DNA of 64,000 bases from Galbibacter pacificus (lineage in GTDB: Bacteria > Bacteroidota > Bacteroidia > Flavobacteriales > Flavobacteriaceae), in contig NZ_JAQSVC010000003.1 of assembly GCF_029603165.1 (NCBI RefSeq), positions 248,001 through 312,000 on the forward strand. The letters are read 5' to 3'. Shown in pieces: positions 19,169-28,085 of the stretch. Position 1 is the stretch's first letter. Each line of letters starts with the position of its first letter. The notes under the pieces were generated by a model that was not told where the DNA came from, made no database searches, and saw nothing but the letters and a program-made list of their open reading frames with translations. Position numbers and translations under genes: made by a program.

Positions 19169-19957
19169 ATGATGAAAAAAGTTATAGTAACATTTGTAGT
19201 AATTGTAAGCCTAATGGCTTGTAAAGACGCTAAAAAGAATCAAAAAAACACTTTTGAAACCAAAGAAGTGGTAAAAATAACCCAAAAAGAAAAAACCAAA
19301 ATCCCGGAAGGTGTAGATTTTATTGCTTCGGGAGACAACCCATCCTGGAGCCTGTTGATAGATTTTGATAATGCCATGAATTTTACATCGCTCGATAGAC
19401 CAAAAAAATTAACAACCCCGGTACCGGAGCCAAACATTCCTCAAGACACAAATGCTTTAAACTATTTGGCAGAAACAGAAGCGGGTATTTTGCAGGTAAC
19501 AATCTTTAAAAAGCCCTGCATTACCAATGCCAACGAAGATTTTTCATACAAAGTCTATATCGAAGCCAAAGAAAAAGACATGGAAAATTACAAAACTTTT
19601 GAAGGCTGCGGAAAATATATTGGCGATTATAGGCTAAACGATATCTGGGCATTGGAAACCATTGATGGCAAGGCAATAGATAAAACCATGAAACGCCCTA
19701 ATTTGGAATTCAATTTAAGAAACGGACAAGTTTTTGGGTTTGGTGGTTGCAACCGTATTAACGGAACACTGGTGGTTGAAAAGGACTCGCTTGCAATTGG
19801 GGCTTTGGCCAGCACAAAAATGATGTGCCCGAATGCCGAACTTGAAACCCAGTTTTTGCAGATTGTAAACAATATGAAGTTTCACTACAAATATAAAAAC
19901 CTCATTTTAACCCTTACTTCAGCAGAACATACACTTACTTTTAGAAAAGTAGATTGA
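19169..19957 (+). CDS. META-domain lipoprotein
   Basis: Protein of 262 residues with a signal peptide and lipobox SLMAC (Cys18 counting from the first of two adjacent Met codons). An N-terminal region of about 110 residues resembles the COG3650-type domain often fused to META. The C-terminal META domain (about 150-260) is recognised by DIWALETIDGKAI, FGFGGCNRINGTL and ALASTKMMCPN. META proteins such as HslJ are linked to heat or novobiocin resistance, but the molecular function is unknown. It follows radA by 8 bases, probably as a read-through gene. Confidence 0.88.
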   Translation: MMKKVIVTFVVIVSLMACKDAKKNQKNTFETKEVVKITQKEKTKIPEGVDFIASGDNPSWSLLIDFDNAMNFTSLDRPKKLTTPVPEPNIPQDTNALNYLAETEAGILQVTIFKKPCITNANEDFSYKVYIEAKEKDMENYKTFEGCGKYIGDYRLNDIWALETIDGKAIDKTMKRPNLEFNLRNGQVFGFGGCNRINGTLVVEKDSLAIGALASTKMMCPNAELETQFLQIVNNMKFHYKYKNLILTLTSAEHTLTFRKVD

Positions 19958-20175
19958 TGATTAGATTCAGCTGAAAAAAAGTCTTCATTAACCTGAGTTT
20001 CGATTTAAGGTGTGTTTTAAAAACCTCTATGTTAAAAACAACTATGAAGCCAATAGCTCGACCGTACATTGGTAATTTGCAACCAACTATATCTCAACTA
20101 CAAACATGCCGAAGAACCCATGTTAATTAAAAACAGAGCAACTTAGCAACCTTCAAAAGTATTAGTTTTTAACTT

Positions 20176-21216
20176 CTATGGCGCGGGATTTGGAATGCTT
20201 GCGTGTATGCTGTTAATTTCATTTATAACTTCAGCATCCAATTCCATGTTGATACTTGCTATATTTTCCTTAAGCTGATCCATTTTGGTAGCTCCAATAA
20301 TATTACTGGTAACAAAAGGCCGGGAATTTACAAATGCCAAAGCTAAAGTAGCCATGGAAATCTTGTGTTTTTTGGCCAATGCATAATACTTTTGCGTGGC
20401 TTTTAAGGCATTTTCACCATTGTATCTGCCCATTTCGGGAAACAAGGTAATCCTTGCATCTTCTATCCCTTTTTTCTCGATAAATTTATCGGTAAGCCTT
20501 CCAAAGGCCAAAGGAGAATATGGGAGTAGCCCAACATTTTCTTTCATTGATATTTCTGCAAGGCCAATTTCATAAGTCCTATTCAATAAATTATATGGGT
20601 TTTGAACTGTTGCAATACGTGGTAGGCCATTGTATTTGTTTTCTTCCAGATAGCGCATTACGCTCCACGGTACGTCATTTGAAAGTCCAATGTGCCTAAT
20701 TTTACCTTCTTTTATATATCCTTCCAAAATATTTAAAATTTCATGGATATTATCTTTCCATTGCTCGGTTTGGTCATATTGGTAATCGCGTTTGCCAAAA
20801 AAATTGGATTTTCGGTCGGGCCAATGCAATTGGTACAAATCGATATAATCGGTTTGCAGTCTTTGTAAGCTTGTATGTATAGCCTCGTTAAATGCTTTTT
20901 TGGTAAAGCCGCCGTTGCGTATATAATGCTCGTTAAACTCGGATGGGCCGGCAATTTTAGAAGCCAGCACGATTTTATCCCGATTTCCGGTTTTTTTAAA
21001 CCATTCTCCAATAATTGTCTCGGTTACGCCCTGTGTTTCTTTTTCCTTCGGAATTGCATACAATTCGGCCGTGTCAAAAAAATTCACCCCGTTTGCCAAG
21101 GCATAATCCATTTGTTCATGGCCATCTTCTTTGGTATTTTGTTTACCCCATGTCATGGTCCCGAGGCAAATTTTACTTACTTCTATATTGGAGTTGGGTA
21201 GTTTTGTATACTTCAT
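20176..21216 (-). CDS. aldo/keto reductase, Tas-like
   Basis: NADPH-dependent oxidoreductase of 346 residues with a TIM-barrel AKR fold. It shows FFDTAELYAIPKEKETQG (catalytic Asp and Tyr), VLASKIAGP (Lys), YQLHWPD (His) and a C-terminal NIIGATKMDQLKENI cofactor loop. The N-terminus (KLPNSNIEVSKICLGTMTWG) and the whole pattern resemble E. coli Tas. The start at 21216 (MKYTKLP) is chosen because the frame upstream to 21291 has no family sequence. The physiological substrate is unknown. It is flanked by over 200 bases without genes downstream and is transcribed alone. Confidence 0.92.
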   Translation of the reverse strand: MKYTKLPNSNIEVSKICLGTMTWGKQNTKEDGHEQMDYALANGVNFFDTAELYAIPKEKETQGVTETIIGEWFKKTGNRDKIVLASKIAGPSEFNEHYIRNGGFTKKAFNEAIHTSLQRLQTDYIDLYQLHWPDRKSNFFGKRDYQYDQTEQWKDNIHEILNILEGYIKEGKIRHIGLSNDVPWSVMRYLEENKYNGLPRIATVQNPYNLLNRTYEIGLAEISMKENVGLLPYSPLAFGRLTDKFIEKKGIEDARITLFPEMGRYNGENALKATQKYYALAKKHKISMATLALAFVNSRPFVTSNIIGATKMDQLKENIASINMELDAEVINEINSIHASIPNPAP

Positions 21217-21318
21217 TGAATGCGATTTTTTATAATGAAAGAAGATTTCTAAAAGGGATTGTAAAAACTCCACTTTCAGAAATCTTCTCAAAAATACAAA
21301 ATTAAGGAATAGTAATTC

Positions 21319-22278
21319 CTACATATCGTTTAGCAGTTTGGTAACCTCATCGAGCTTTGGTGTCAAGATTACTTCAATCCTACGGTTTTTTGCTTTCCCT
21401 TCGGTAGTTGTATTGCTGGCAACCGGCACATATTCGCCCCTTCCCGCCGCGGTGAGGTTTGCAGGGTCTATTTGGCTATTTTCCTGTAAAATCTGTACAA
21501 TGGAAGTTGCCCTTTTTGTAGAAAGATCCCAATTGTTTTGCAAAGGTCCATTGCCCCTGTATGGCACATTATCGGTATGTCCTTCAATAAGCACATTTAT
21601 ATCCGGGTTTTGGGCGAGCACATTCCCTAATTGTTGTACCGCCTTGCGACCATTGGCATTTACCGCCCAACTACCACTTTGGAACAATAATTTATTCTCC
21701 ATGGAAACATACACTTTTCCGCCGCGTTGTTCCACGGTAAGCCCTTTTCCTTCAAAATCAAGCAATGCCCTGGAAATGGCATCTTTTAAATTTTTCATGG
21801 CCGCATCCTTAGCGGCAATAAGCCCTTCGAGTTCGTCTACCCTTTTAGACCGCGCGTCCAGCTGTTGCTTAAGTGTTTCAAGCCTTGCGTTTTCTGCGGC
21901 CAGGGCTTTTTCCTTCTCTTCCAATTGGCGGAGCAGTTCCCTGTTTTTTTCAGAATTGGCCGCAATTGCTGCACTGCTGTTTTTTTCCAATGCATTATAG
22001 GAAGCCTGAAGATTGTCTAAATTATTCTTTGTGGCCGTATAATCTTGCTGTAATTGATTGCGTTCGGCCAAAACTTTATCATATTTTTTCTGAAGCGCGT
22101 CAAGATCGTTCTGCAACCGATTGTTATCGGTATCCAATTGTTGGTTTTCTGCCGAAAGATTTTCTTTTTCTTCTTTTAAAGCATCGTACCTGCCCTGAAG
22201 GTCGTTATATACCTTTGAAGATACACAGGATGCGTTTATTGCTACAAGGAACAATCCTATAAAAACTTTCTTTATCAT
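21319..22278 (-). CDS. OmpA-family peptidoglycan-associated lipoprotein with coiled coil
   Basis: Protein of 319 residues with lipobox NASC (Cys18), a long heptad-rich coiled coil (about 25-165, many LQ/LE/LR repeats) and a C-terminal OmpA domain (about 190-310). The OmpA domain contains LIEGHTDNVPY, the NWDLSTKRA motif and the NRRIEVIL end that bind meso-diaminopimelate in peptidoglycan. It probably links the outer membrane to the cell wall. It starts 6 bases after the xth stop and shares its transcript. Confidence 0.93.
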   Translation of the reverse strand: MIKKVFIGLFLVAINASCVSSKVYNDLQGRYDALKEEKENLSAENQQLDTDNNRLQNDLDALQKKYDKVLAERNQLQQDYTATKNNLDNLQASYNALEKNSSAAIAANSEKNRELLRQLEEKEKALAAENARLETLKQQLDARSKRVDELEGLIAAKDAAMKNLKDAISRALLDFEGKGLTVEQRGGKVYVSMENKLLFQSGSWAVNANGRKAVQQLGNVLAQNPDINVLIEGHTDNVPYRGNGPLQNNWDLSTKRATSIVQILQENSQIDPANLTAAGRGEYVPVASNTTTEGKAKNRRIEVILTPKLDEVTKLLNDM

Positions 22279-22284
22279 ATTAAA

Positions 22285-23049
22285 TTAATCTTCTATTTCA
22301 ACTAAAATAGGGCAATGATCGCTATGTTTTGCCTCTGGTAATATAACGGCTCTTTTCAACTTTTCTTGTAAGGGTTTGGCTACCATGTTGTAGTCTATAC
22401 GCCATCCTTTATTATTGGCCCTAGCATTGGCACGGTAGCTCCACCAACTATAATTATGTGGTTCTTTGTTGAAAAAACGAAAGCTGTCGATAAATCCACT
22501 GTCGATAAATTCGCCAATCCATTCCCTTTCCACCGGTAAAAAACCGGAGACCTTGGCATTTCGTATCGGGTCGTGAATGTCTATGGCTTCGTGACAAATG
22601 TTATAATCGCCACAAATAATCAAATTAGGAACTTCATGCTTCAGTGCATTTATATATTTTTGAAAATCTGCCATGTACGTCAATTTATGTTCCAACCGGG
22701 CAATGTTGGTCCCCGACGGTAAGTAAAGGCTCATAATCGAGCATGTATCAAAATCGGCGCGCAGGTTTCTTCCTTCGGCGTCCATATAATCGATTCCTGT
22801 TCCATAGGTTACGCTATTGGGCTGGGTTTTGGACAAAATAGCAACCCCGCTATACCCCTTTTTTTCGGCGCTGTACCAATAATGATACGGATAACCGACA
22901 TTTTCAAAAACCGAAAGGTCCAGTTGCTCTTTGTTTGCTTTTATTTCCTGCAAGCATATTACATCTGGGTCGGCCGATTGTAGCCAATCTAAAAATCCCT
23001 TATTAATAGCTGCGCGTATTCCGTTTACGTTGTACGATATAATTTTCAC
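22285..23049 (-). CDS. xth: exodeoxyribonuclease III / AP endonuclease
   Basis: Base-excision repair nuclease of the exonuclease III family, 254 residues. Metal and phosphate-site motifs are visible: YNVNGIRAA, ICLQEIKANKEQ (Glu metal ligand), GDYNICHEAIDIHDP, GWRIDYNM and the C-terminal HSDHCPI with the catalytic His. An AGGAGA ribosome-binding site precedes the ATG. It leads the two-gene unit with the OmpA-like lipoprotein. Confidence 0.96.
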   Translation of the reverse strand: MKIISYNVNGIRAAINKGFLDWLQSADPDVICLQEIKANKEQLDLSVFENVGYPYHYWYSAEKKGYSGVAILSKTQPNSVTYGTGIDYMDAEGRNLRADFDTCSIMSLYLPSGTNIARLEHKLTYMADFQKYINALKHEVPNLIICGDYNICHEAIDIHDPIRNAKVSGFLPVEREWIGEFIDSGFIDSFRFFNKEPHNYSWWSYRANARANNKGWRIDYNMVAKPLQEKLKRAVILPEAKHSDHCPILVEIED

Positions 23050-23134
23050 TCTCCTAAATATTTAAATGTAAAAAAGCTAAAATAAGGATAGTTTAAGAAA
23101 AAGTAATAGCGTTGTTGATAAGAAGATAAATTAT

Positions 23135-23593
23135 TTAGGATTCGTGCTGTGCTACTTCAATTACTTTTCCATTTTTAAAAATTACATCTAAAACATCTGG
23201 GTCTATATTAAATAATCCCGGCACAAAACCAAGGGTATAAGCTATATGATTTTCATTATATATATAAAATTCTTTTCCCAACAAGACTATTATTTCTGCT
23301 TTGGTTTTACCTATTAACATTTGGCTTTCTATAATATGTTTAGACATTTTATATCTTTCTTCGACATTTGTATCCCATTCCTTTTTATAAAATTCTTCTG
23401 AAGGGTAATACGAGGCCGAAAACATCCATAAAAAAATAATGCCAAAATAAATAAAAGGACTTGCTATTAATGCTGAAAAAATAGCCGTGGAATTCCTACT
23501 GTTTTTACTTCCAACCTTTAATTTCTTCAAAATCCATTTTAAGAAAAAAAATGTTAGAAAAGCAATAATCGAGATTCCTATAAACGCGTCCAT
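23135..23593 (-). CDS. small membrane-anchored protein with BamE/SmpA-like C-terminus
   Basis: Protein of 152 residues, not assigned to a named family. Two transmembrane segments (about 3-20 and 37-60) are followed by a C-terminal domain of about 65 residues. This runs MLIGKTKAEIIVLLGKEF, then YTLGF, then DVLDVIFKNGKV, the pattern of short two-helix three-strand BamE/SmpA-like domains. It sits 26 bases downstream of the umuD-like gene on the same strand and may be read through from it. No catalytic residues are evident. Confidence 0.65.
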   Translation of the reverse strand: MDAFIGISIIAFLTFFFLKWILKKLKVGSKNSRNSTAIFSALIASPFIYFGIIFLWMFSASYYPSEEFYKKEWDTNVEERYKMSKHIIESQMLIGKTKAEIIVLLGKEFYIYNENHIAYTLGFVPGLFNIDPDVLDVIFKNGKVIEVAQHES

Positions 23594-23619
23594 GCTTATT
23601 TCTTTTATAATTAAAAACC

Positions 23620-24057
23620 CTACACTTTTTTAATAACATAGGTAACTATGCCCCATATAATAAGCTTGTTTTCTTCTTCTATTTTTAGCGGCTTATACTT
23701 TTTGTTTTCTGGCATTAAAAGCAATCCTTCTTTCCCTATTTTTAACCGTTTTACGGTAAATTCGCCATCGATAAAGCATACGGCTATTTTTCCATCAATA
23801 GGCTCCAAACTTTTATCAATTATTAAAAGGTCGCCATCGTCGAGGCCGGCACCTTCCATAGATTGACCGCTCACACGTGCATAAAAGGTTGCTTCGGTAT
23901 TTTTTATTAGTTCTTTATTGAGGTCTATGCGTGTTTCCTTAAAATCTTCGGCAGGCGATGGAAATCCGGCGGAAATCCCGCCATCTACCAATTCTAATGA
24001 CGACCGGGTTGTTTTGTCCGGTTTAAAAAATTGAAGATTTCTTTTTTTGTCATCCAT
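23620..24057 (-). CDS. umuD: UmuD-like self-cleaving S24 protease subunit
   Basis: LexA-fold translesion accessory protein of 145 residues. The cleavage site ISAG-FPSPAED has the Ala30-Gly31 bond typical of UmuD. Catalytic Ser66 (SGQSMEG) and Lys103 (FTVKRL) are both present. After RecA-stimulated cleavage it should join UmuC as a mutagenic polymerase. Its ATG overlaps the umuC stop by one base (TAATG), so translation is coupled. The order umuC then umuD is the reverse of the usual umuDC order. Confidence 0.94.
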   Translation of the reverse strand: MDDKKRNLQFFKPDKTTRSSLELVDGGISAGFPSPAEDFKETRIDLNKELIKNTEATFYARVSGQSMEGAGLDDGDLLIIDKSLEPIDGKIAVCFIDGEFTVKRLKIGKEGLLLMPENKKYKPLKIEEENKLIIWGIVTYVIKKV

Positions 24058-25319
24058 TATTTCACCCGTATTATTTCGTCTATATTGGTAGTATATCTTG
24101 GCGAAAGATGTTCTTGGCGCATTTTCCAGGTACGCTTTAAATCTTGATTGGCAATTTTTATTTTAAGGGTTCCATACTTATTGTTGATGCCATCTATGAT
24201 TTTCATCAAACTGTGGTGTTTGGGGTCTTCTTCCAAGAACATATCCAGCTGACGTGCATTGGTGGGCACCAGCCCGGAAACAATTACCCCTGCTTTTTTA
24301 TACTTTATTCCATATTTATAAATGCCCTCTACGGCGTTCACTGCATATTTTACCAAGGTAAGCGACGAATCGGTAGGATAGGGCAAGGTAACCAAAAGTC
24401 CGCCGCGGTGCTGTTCTTCATCTGCTTTATGCCGATCGCTCTTTAAAAAAACATACATAAAATTACAACTGCTATGTTGTTTGCGCAATTTCTCTGCACA
24501 ACTTCCGGCAAAGGTAGAAATGCGTTCTTTAAGGTTATCCAGGTTGGAATATGTATATTCGAAACTTCGGGTAGTTGCAATGGCTTTTTTGGGTGCCGTA
24601 ACATCATTCTCCAATTCTAATGTGGGCTGTCCTTCCAAATCCTTTTTCAAACGAAGTCCCGTAACTCCCATTTCTGAGCGCACCCATACATCGCTTAACA
24701 ATGTAAAATCGAAAGCCGTTTTTACGCCTTTTGATTGCAATCGTTTACTGTGCCCTCTTCCAATACCCCAAACCGATTCGATTGCGATCCATCGTAATGC
24801 TTTAATGCGTTTTTCTTCAGCATCTATTACATAAACGCCATTTGTCCTGTCTTTATATTTCTTGGCAATTTTATTGGCCACTTTGGTCAAGGCCTTGGTA
24901 CGGGCTATCCCGATGCTAATGGGCATTCCCGTCCATTTAAAAACACGTTCTTTTATTTGTTTTCCTACGGAAGTATAATCGGTTGCCTTATCAACATCAA
25001 ACTTTAGAAAAGCTTCATCTATGCTGTAATGTTCCACCAATGGGGTAAATTGCCGTAAAATATTCATCACCCGTGTGCTCATGTCGCCATACAACGGATA
25101 ATTGGAAGAAAACACATGAATACTCTTTTCAGCAAAAAAACTTTTATACTTAAAAGCCGGAGCTCCCATGGGTAATCCCAGCTCTTTAGCTTCATCGCTT
25201 CGGGAAATTACGCACCCATCATTATTGGAAAGTATGGCTATAGGTTTATTATTGAGATGCGGTTGAAACACCCGCTCACATGAAGCATAAAAATTATTAC
25301 AATCTACCAAAGCATACAT
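24057..25319 (-). CDS. umuC: Y-family DNA polymerase V catalytic subunit UmuC
   Basis: Error-prone translesion polymerase of 420 residues. It has the catalytic Asp6 in MYALVDCNNFYASCERVF, the YSIDEAFL motif with D101/E102, an HhH-like fingers region (IESVWGIGRGHSKRL) and the UmuC-specific C-terminal domain. The start is firm: a TATCTTTG box (minus strand, 25331-25324) ends four bases before the ATG, predicting a leaderless transcript. umuD overlaps its stop. I saw no canonical LexA operator upstream. Confidence 0.96.
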   Translation of the reverse strand: MYALVDCNNFYASCERVFQPHLNNKPIAILSNNDGCVISRSDEAKELGLPMGAPAFKYKSFFAEKSIHVFSSNYPLYGDMSTRVMNILRQFTPLVEHYSIDEAFLKFDVDKATDYTSVGKQIKERVFKWTGMPISIGIARTKALTKVANKIAKKYKDRTNGVYVIDAEEKRIKALRWIAIESVWGIGRGHSKRLQSKGVKTAFDFTLLSDVWVRSEMGVTGLRLKKDLEGQPTLELENDVTAPKKAIATTRSFEYTYSNLDNLKERISTFAGSCAEKLRKQHSSCNFMYVFLKSDRHKADEEQHRGGLLVTLPYPTDSSLTLVKYAVNAVEGIYKYGIKYKKAGVIVSGLVPTNARQLDMFLEEDPKHHSLMKIIDGINNKYGTLKIKIANQDLKRTWKMRQEHLSPRYTTNIDEIIRVK

Positions 25320-25323
25320 AATG

Positions 25324-25331
25324 CAAAGATA
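25324..25331 (-). promoter_or_regulatory. umuC promoter, -7 box directly before ATG
   Basis: Minus-strand TATCTTTG followed by CATT and then ATG. The transcription start expected from this box coincides with the start codon. A -33 element is not obvious. Confidence 0.5.
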
Positions 25332-25443
25332 CTGATTTGGGATTTTATTATGCTATGTTGCTATGGACTATGGAGGATACGATTAAAATATACCTCCGAA
25401 AAATGTAGCGCTTAACCCCTTAATTCTTCTCTTTTAACCCAAC

Positions 25444-26622
25444 TTACTTAAATGCTTGTTCACCGGTAATATCGGCTCCTGTAATTAATAAATGAATATC
25501 GTGTGTGCCTTCATATGTAATTACGCTTTCCAAATTCATCATATGGCGCATAATGCTATATTCTCCGGTAATTCCCATGGCCCCCAATACTTGTCGTGCT
25601 TCACGTGCAATATTTAAAGCCATTGCTACATTATTGCGTTTGGCCATCGATATTTGGGCAGTGGTTGCACGTCCTTCATTTTTTAGCTGCCCCAAACGAA
25701 AGGCCAACAGTTGTGCCTTTGTTATTTCAGTGACCATTTCGGCCAATTTTTTTTGTTGCAATTGTGTAGCGGCAATGGGCTTGTCAAATTGAATTCGCTC
25801 TTTGGCATAACGCAATGCCGTATCGTAGCAATCCATTGCTGCGCCAATGGCGCCCCAGGCTATTCCATAACGTGCCGAATCTAAACAGCCAAGCGGTGCG
25901 CCCAATCCGTTTTTACCCGGCAATAAATTTTCTTTGGGGACCTTTACATTGTCAAAGATAAGTTCTCCGGTTGCCGAAGCACGAAGCGACCATTTATTAT
26001 GTGTCTCCGGCGTAGAAAAGCCCTCCATGCCCCGTTCTACTATTAAACCATGAATACGACCTTCTTCGTTTTTTGCCCATACCACCGCAATATCTGCAAA
26101 AGGTGCATTGGAAATCCATAATTTGGCACCATTCAACACATAATAATCCCCAGCATCTTTAAACTTCGTTTCCATTCCACCCGGATTCGAACCGTGATTG
26201 GGCTCGGTTAAGCCAAAACACCCCATAAATTCGCCCGTAGCCAATTTTGGCAGATATTTTTTACATTGCTCCTCAGTTCCATATTTCCAAATGGGGTACA
26301 TTACCAAAGACGATTGAACTGATGCTGTTGAACGTACACCGCTATCGCCACGTTCTATTTCCTGCATAATGAGGCCATAACTTATTTGGTCAAGACCAGC
26401 CCCTCCATATTCTTCCGGAATATAGGGCCCAAAAGCCCCTATTTCTGCCAATCCTTTTAATAATTGCTTTGGAAATTCTGCTTTTTGGGCAAAATTTTCA
26501 ATGATAGGAGATACTTCTTTCTTCACCCATGTTCTGGCCGCATCGCGAACCAATTTATGTTCGTCTGAAAGAAGGTCGTCTAAATTATAATAATCGGGTG
26601 CTTCAAAAAGGTCTGGTTTCAT
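25444..26622 (-). CDS. acyl-CoA dehydrogenase, glutaryl-CoA dehydrogenase type
   Basis: FAD enzyme of 392 residues. Motifs are YIPEEYGGAGLDQISYGL, CFGLTEPNHGSNPGGMET (FAD/substrate site), LWISNAPFADIAVVWA, and the C-terminal TYEGTHDIHLLITG, whose Glu is the catalytic base in the glutaryl-CoA dehydrogenase branch. It probably oxidises and decarboxylates glutaryl-CoA to crotonyl-CoA in lysine or aromatic breakdown, but a related acyl-CoA cannot be excluded. It is a single gene with a TATATTTG box (minus strand, 26647-26640) 18 bases upstream. Confidence 0.9.
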   Translation of the reverse strand: MKPDLFEAPDYYNLDDLLSDEHKLVRDAARTWVKKEVSPIIENFAQKAEFPKQLLKGLAEIGAFGPYIPEEYGGAGLDQISYGLIMQEIERGDSGVRSTASVQSSLVMYPIWKYGTEEQCKKYLPKLATGEFMGCFGLTEPNHGSNPGGMETKFKDAGDYYVLNGAKLWISNAPFADIAVVWAKNEEGRIHGLIVERGMEGFSTPETHNKWSLRASATGELIFDNVKVPKENLLPGKNGLGAPLGCLDSARYGIAWGAIGAAMDCYDTALRYAKERIQFDKPIAATQLQQKKLAEMVTEITKAQLLAFRLGQLKNEGRATTAQISMAKRNNVAMALNIAREARQVLGAMGITGEYSIMRHMMNLESVITYEGTHDIHLLITGADITGEQAFK

Positions 26623-26828
26623 TGCGAAATTGGTTTTCTCAAATATAAATATAAGTAATTTAACAAAACAAGGTCTTGGTGTTATATTTATAAAACTAAG
26701 GCAATATCGTGCAAATAAGACAAGTATGGGAAATTTTTAATATAATTTTAAGTCATATATAGAAAAATTTTCTTGCTGTTGATAAATATTTTAAGTAAGA
26801 TTGCATAGCCCCTTTCACTAGTTAACAT

Positions 26829-27287
26829 ATGAATAAACTTACTTCCATACTGTCTAAAATTGCCGCCACATTAAATATTGATACGCCCGATAAAAAGGGC
26901 GCCCATAATATTGTTGGAAAATGGAAAGCCCTTACATATACCGAAAAGCTTTATGAGAATGACAAACTGATAAATGAAGATGATTTTTCTTACAACGGCG
27001 ACAATGCGTTTTATATGGTATTTAGGAAAAATGGAAATTTTATACAAAACGAACATTCAAAAGATATACAAAATAATTCCTTGGAAAAAACAACCAAAAA
27101 GGGAACTTATACCGTTGAGGGGGATAAAGTAATTCTTACCTACGGAAGCGTTCACAATGATAAAAACGTAATTGCTTTGTTGTATACCATCAATGAAAAC
27201 AAGCTTACCACTGTTAACGATTACAAACAAAAGGATATTGATGATGTATATCACCACGTAAGTACAAGAACCTTTATAAAAGAATAA
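26829..27287 (+). CDS. lipocalin-like small protein
   Basis: Protein of 152 residues without signal peptide. A lipocalin-like pattern is visible: IVGKWKALTYTEKLY (the GxW opening motif), then alternating strands including MVFRKNGNFI, KKGTYTVEGDKVILTY and NKLTTVNDY. No ligand can be suggested. It is a single gene, and a long hairpin (27286-27316) overlaps its last codon and serves as terminator. Neighbours on both sides run on the opposite strand. Confidence 0.6.
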   Translation: MNKLTSILSKIAATLNIDTPDKKGAHNIVGKWKALTYTEKLYENDKLINEDDFSYNGDNAFYMVFRKNGNFIQNEHSKDIQNNSLEKTTKKGTYTVEGDKVILTYGSVHNDKNVIALLYTINENKLTTVNDYKQKDIDDVYHHVSTRTFIKE

Positions 27288-27316
27288 AGAGCATCCAAAA
27301 ATTTTGGACACTCTTT
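27286..27316. terminator. hairpin terminator after lipocalin-like gene
   Basis: AAAGAG-ca-TCCAAAA pairs with TTTTGGA-ca-CTCTTT in a symmetric stem overlapping the stop codon region. It can act for both converging genes. Confidence 0.7.
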
Positions 27317-27359
27317 AGTATTAAACTCATTCTAAAACTCTTTTCTATTTATATGATAA

Positions 27360-28073
27360 TTACACCTCGTAATTATCCCAATTGGCTATTTCTTGGCGCT
27401 CTTCCGGTTTAATACACACATCCAGTGTACGCTGGTCGTATTTCATGTTGTACTGTGACAATACATCGTCTGGAACACCATCCCAAACATTTGGTGTATT
27501 ACCAACATAGCCCAGATATTCAATTCCTTCCTTGCTGGTAAAATATCCTGTTGAAACTAGGTCCCTTAACCGAGAGAAAAAGCGTTCCCCTTGGACGTGT
27601 TCCGGTTTTACTTCCTCTGGATAGGCAATATCGTCCACAATGGCGATCTGTTCTTCTTTTGAAGCGTTTTTAAACACTTTATTGTAGCGCTTATTGCTTT
27701 CATGGTCTATCCACATAATTCCGCCGCGTAATGGCAATTGATGGTGCGGCATGTCAAGCACAATATATGCTATAAAGTCGACTACGCCCACTTCGCTGGC
27801 CGCATGATATTCTCCTTCTGCGGGGATAATGATATCGGCCAGAACGGTAAGTGTTTCCAGTTCGTGGTCGTTAAAGTATTTTTGGTCCCTTAATTCCTTT
27901 TCGCGAGCTAATTCCTCGACAGTCCGGGTAGTGTCGTAATTATTGTCACTATCGGCAGGGGCATCGGTTTTGGCAATCGTTTTTTCTTCGGAATCCGTGA
28001 GGCATGCCGAAAACATAAATCCGGATGTTACGGTTCCAGCTACCATAGCCTTTAAACTTTTTCTTCTATCCAT
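27360..28073 (-). CDS. gluconate 2-dehydrogenase subunit 3-like protein, Tat lipoprotein
   Basis: Small (gamma-type) subunit of a GMC-family sugar or sugar-acid dehydrogenase, 237 residues. The N-terminus MDRRKSLKAMVAG carries the twin arginine (R3, R4), a hydrophobic stretch and a lipobox FSAC (Cys24), so it should be exported folded by Tat and lipid-anchored. The domain (about 65-230) contains LTVLADIIIPA, the family's recognisable motif. It begins 12 bases after the GMC gene. The GMC protein has no signal peptide of its own, so this subunit probably carries it across the membrane, as in Burkholderia FAD-glucose dehydrogenase. Confidence 0.88.
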   Translation of the reverse strand: MDRRKSLKAMVAGTVTSGFMFSACLTDSEEKTIAKTDAPADSDNNYDTTRTVEELAREKELRDQKYFNDHELETLTVLADIIIPAEGEYHAASEVGVVDFIAYIVLDMPHHQLPLRGGIMWIDHESNKRYNKVFKNASKEEQIAIVDDIAYPEEVKPEHVQGERFFSRLRDLVSTGYFTSKEGIEYLGYVGNTPNVWDGVPDDVLSQYNMKYDQRTLDVCIKPEERQEIANWDNYEV

Positions 28074-28085
28074 GATTCTAATGTT

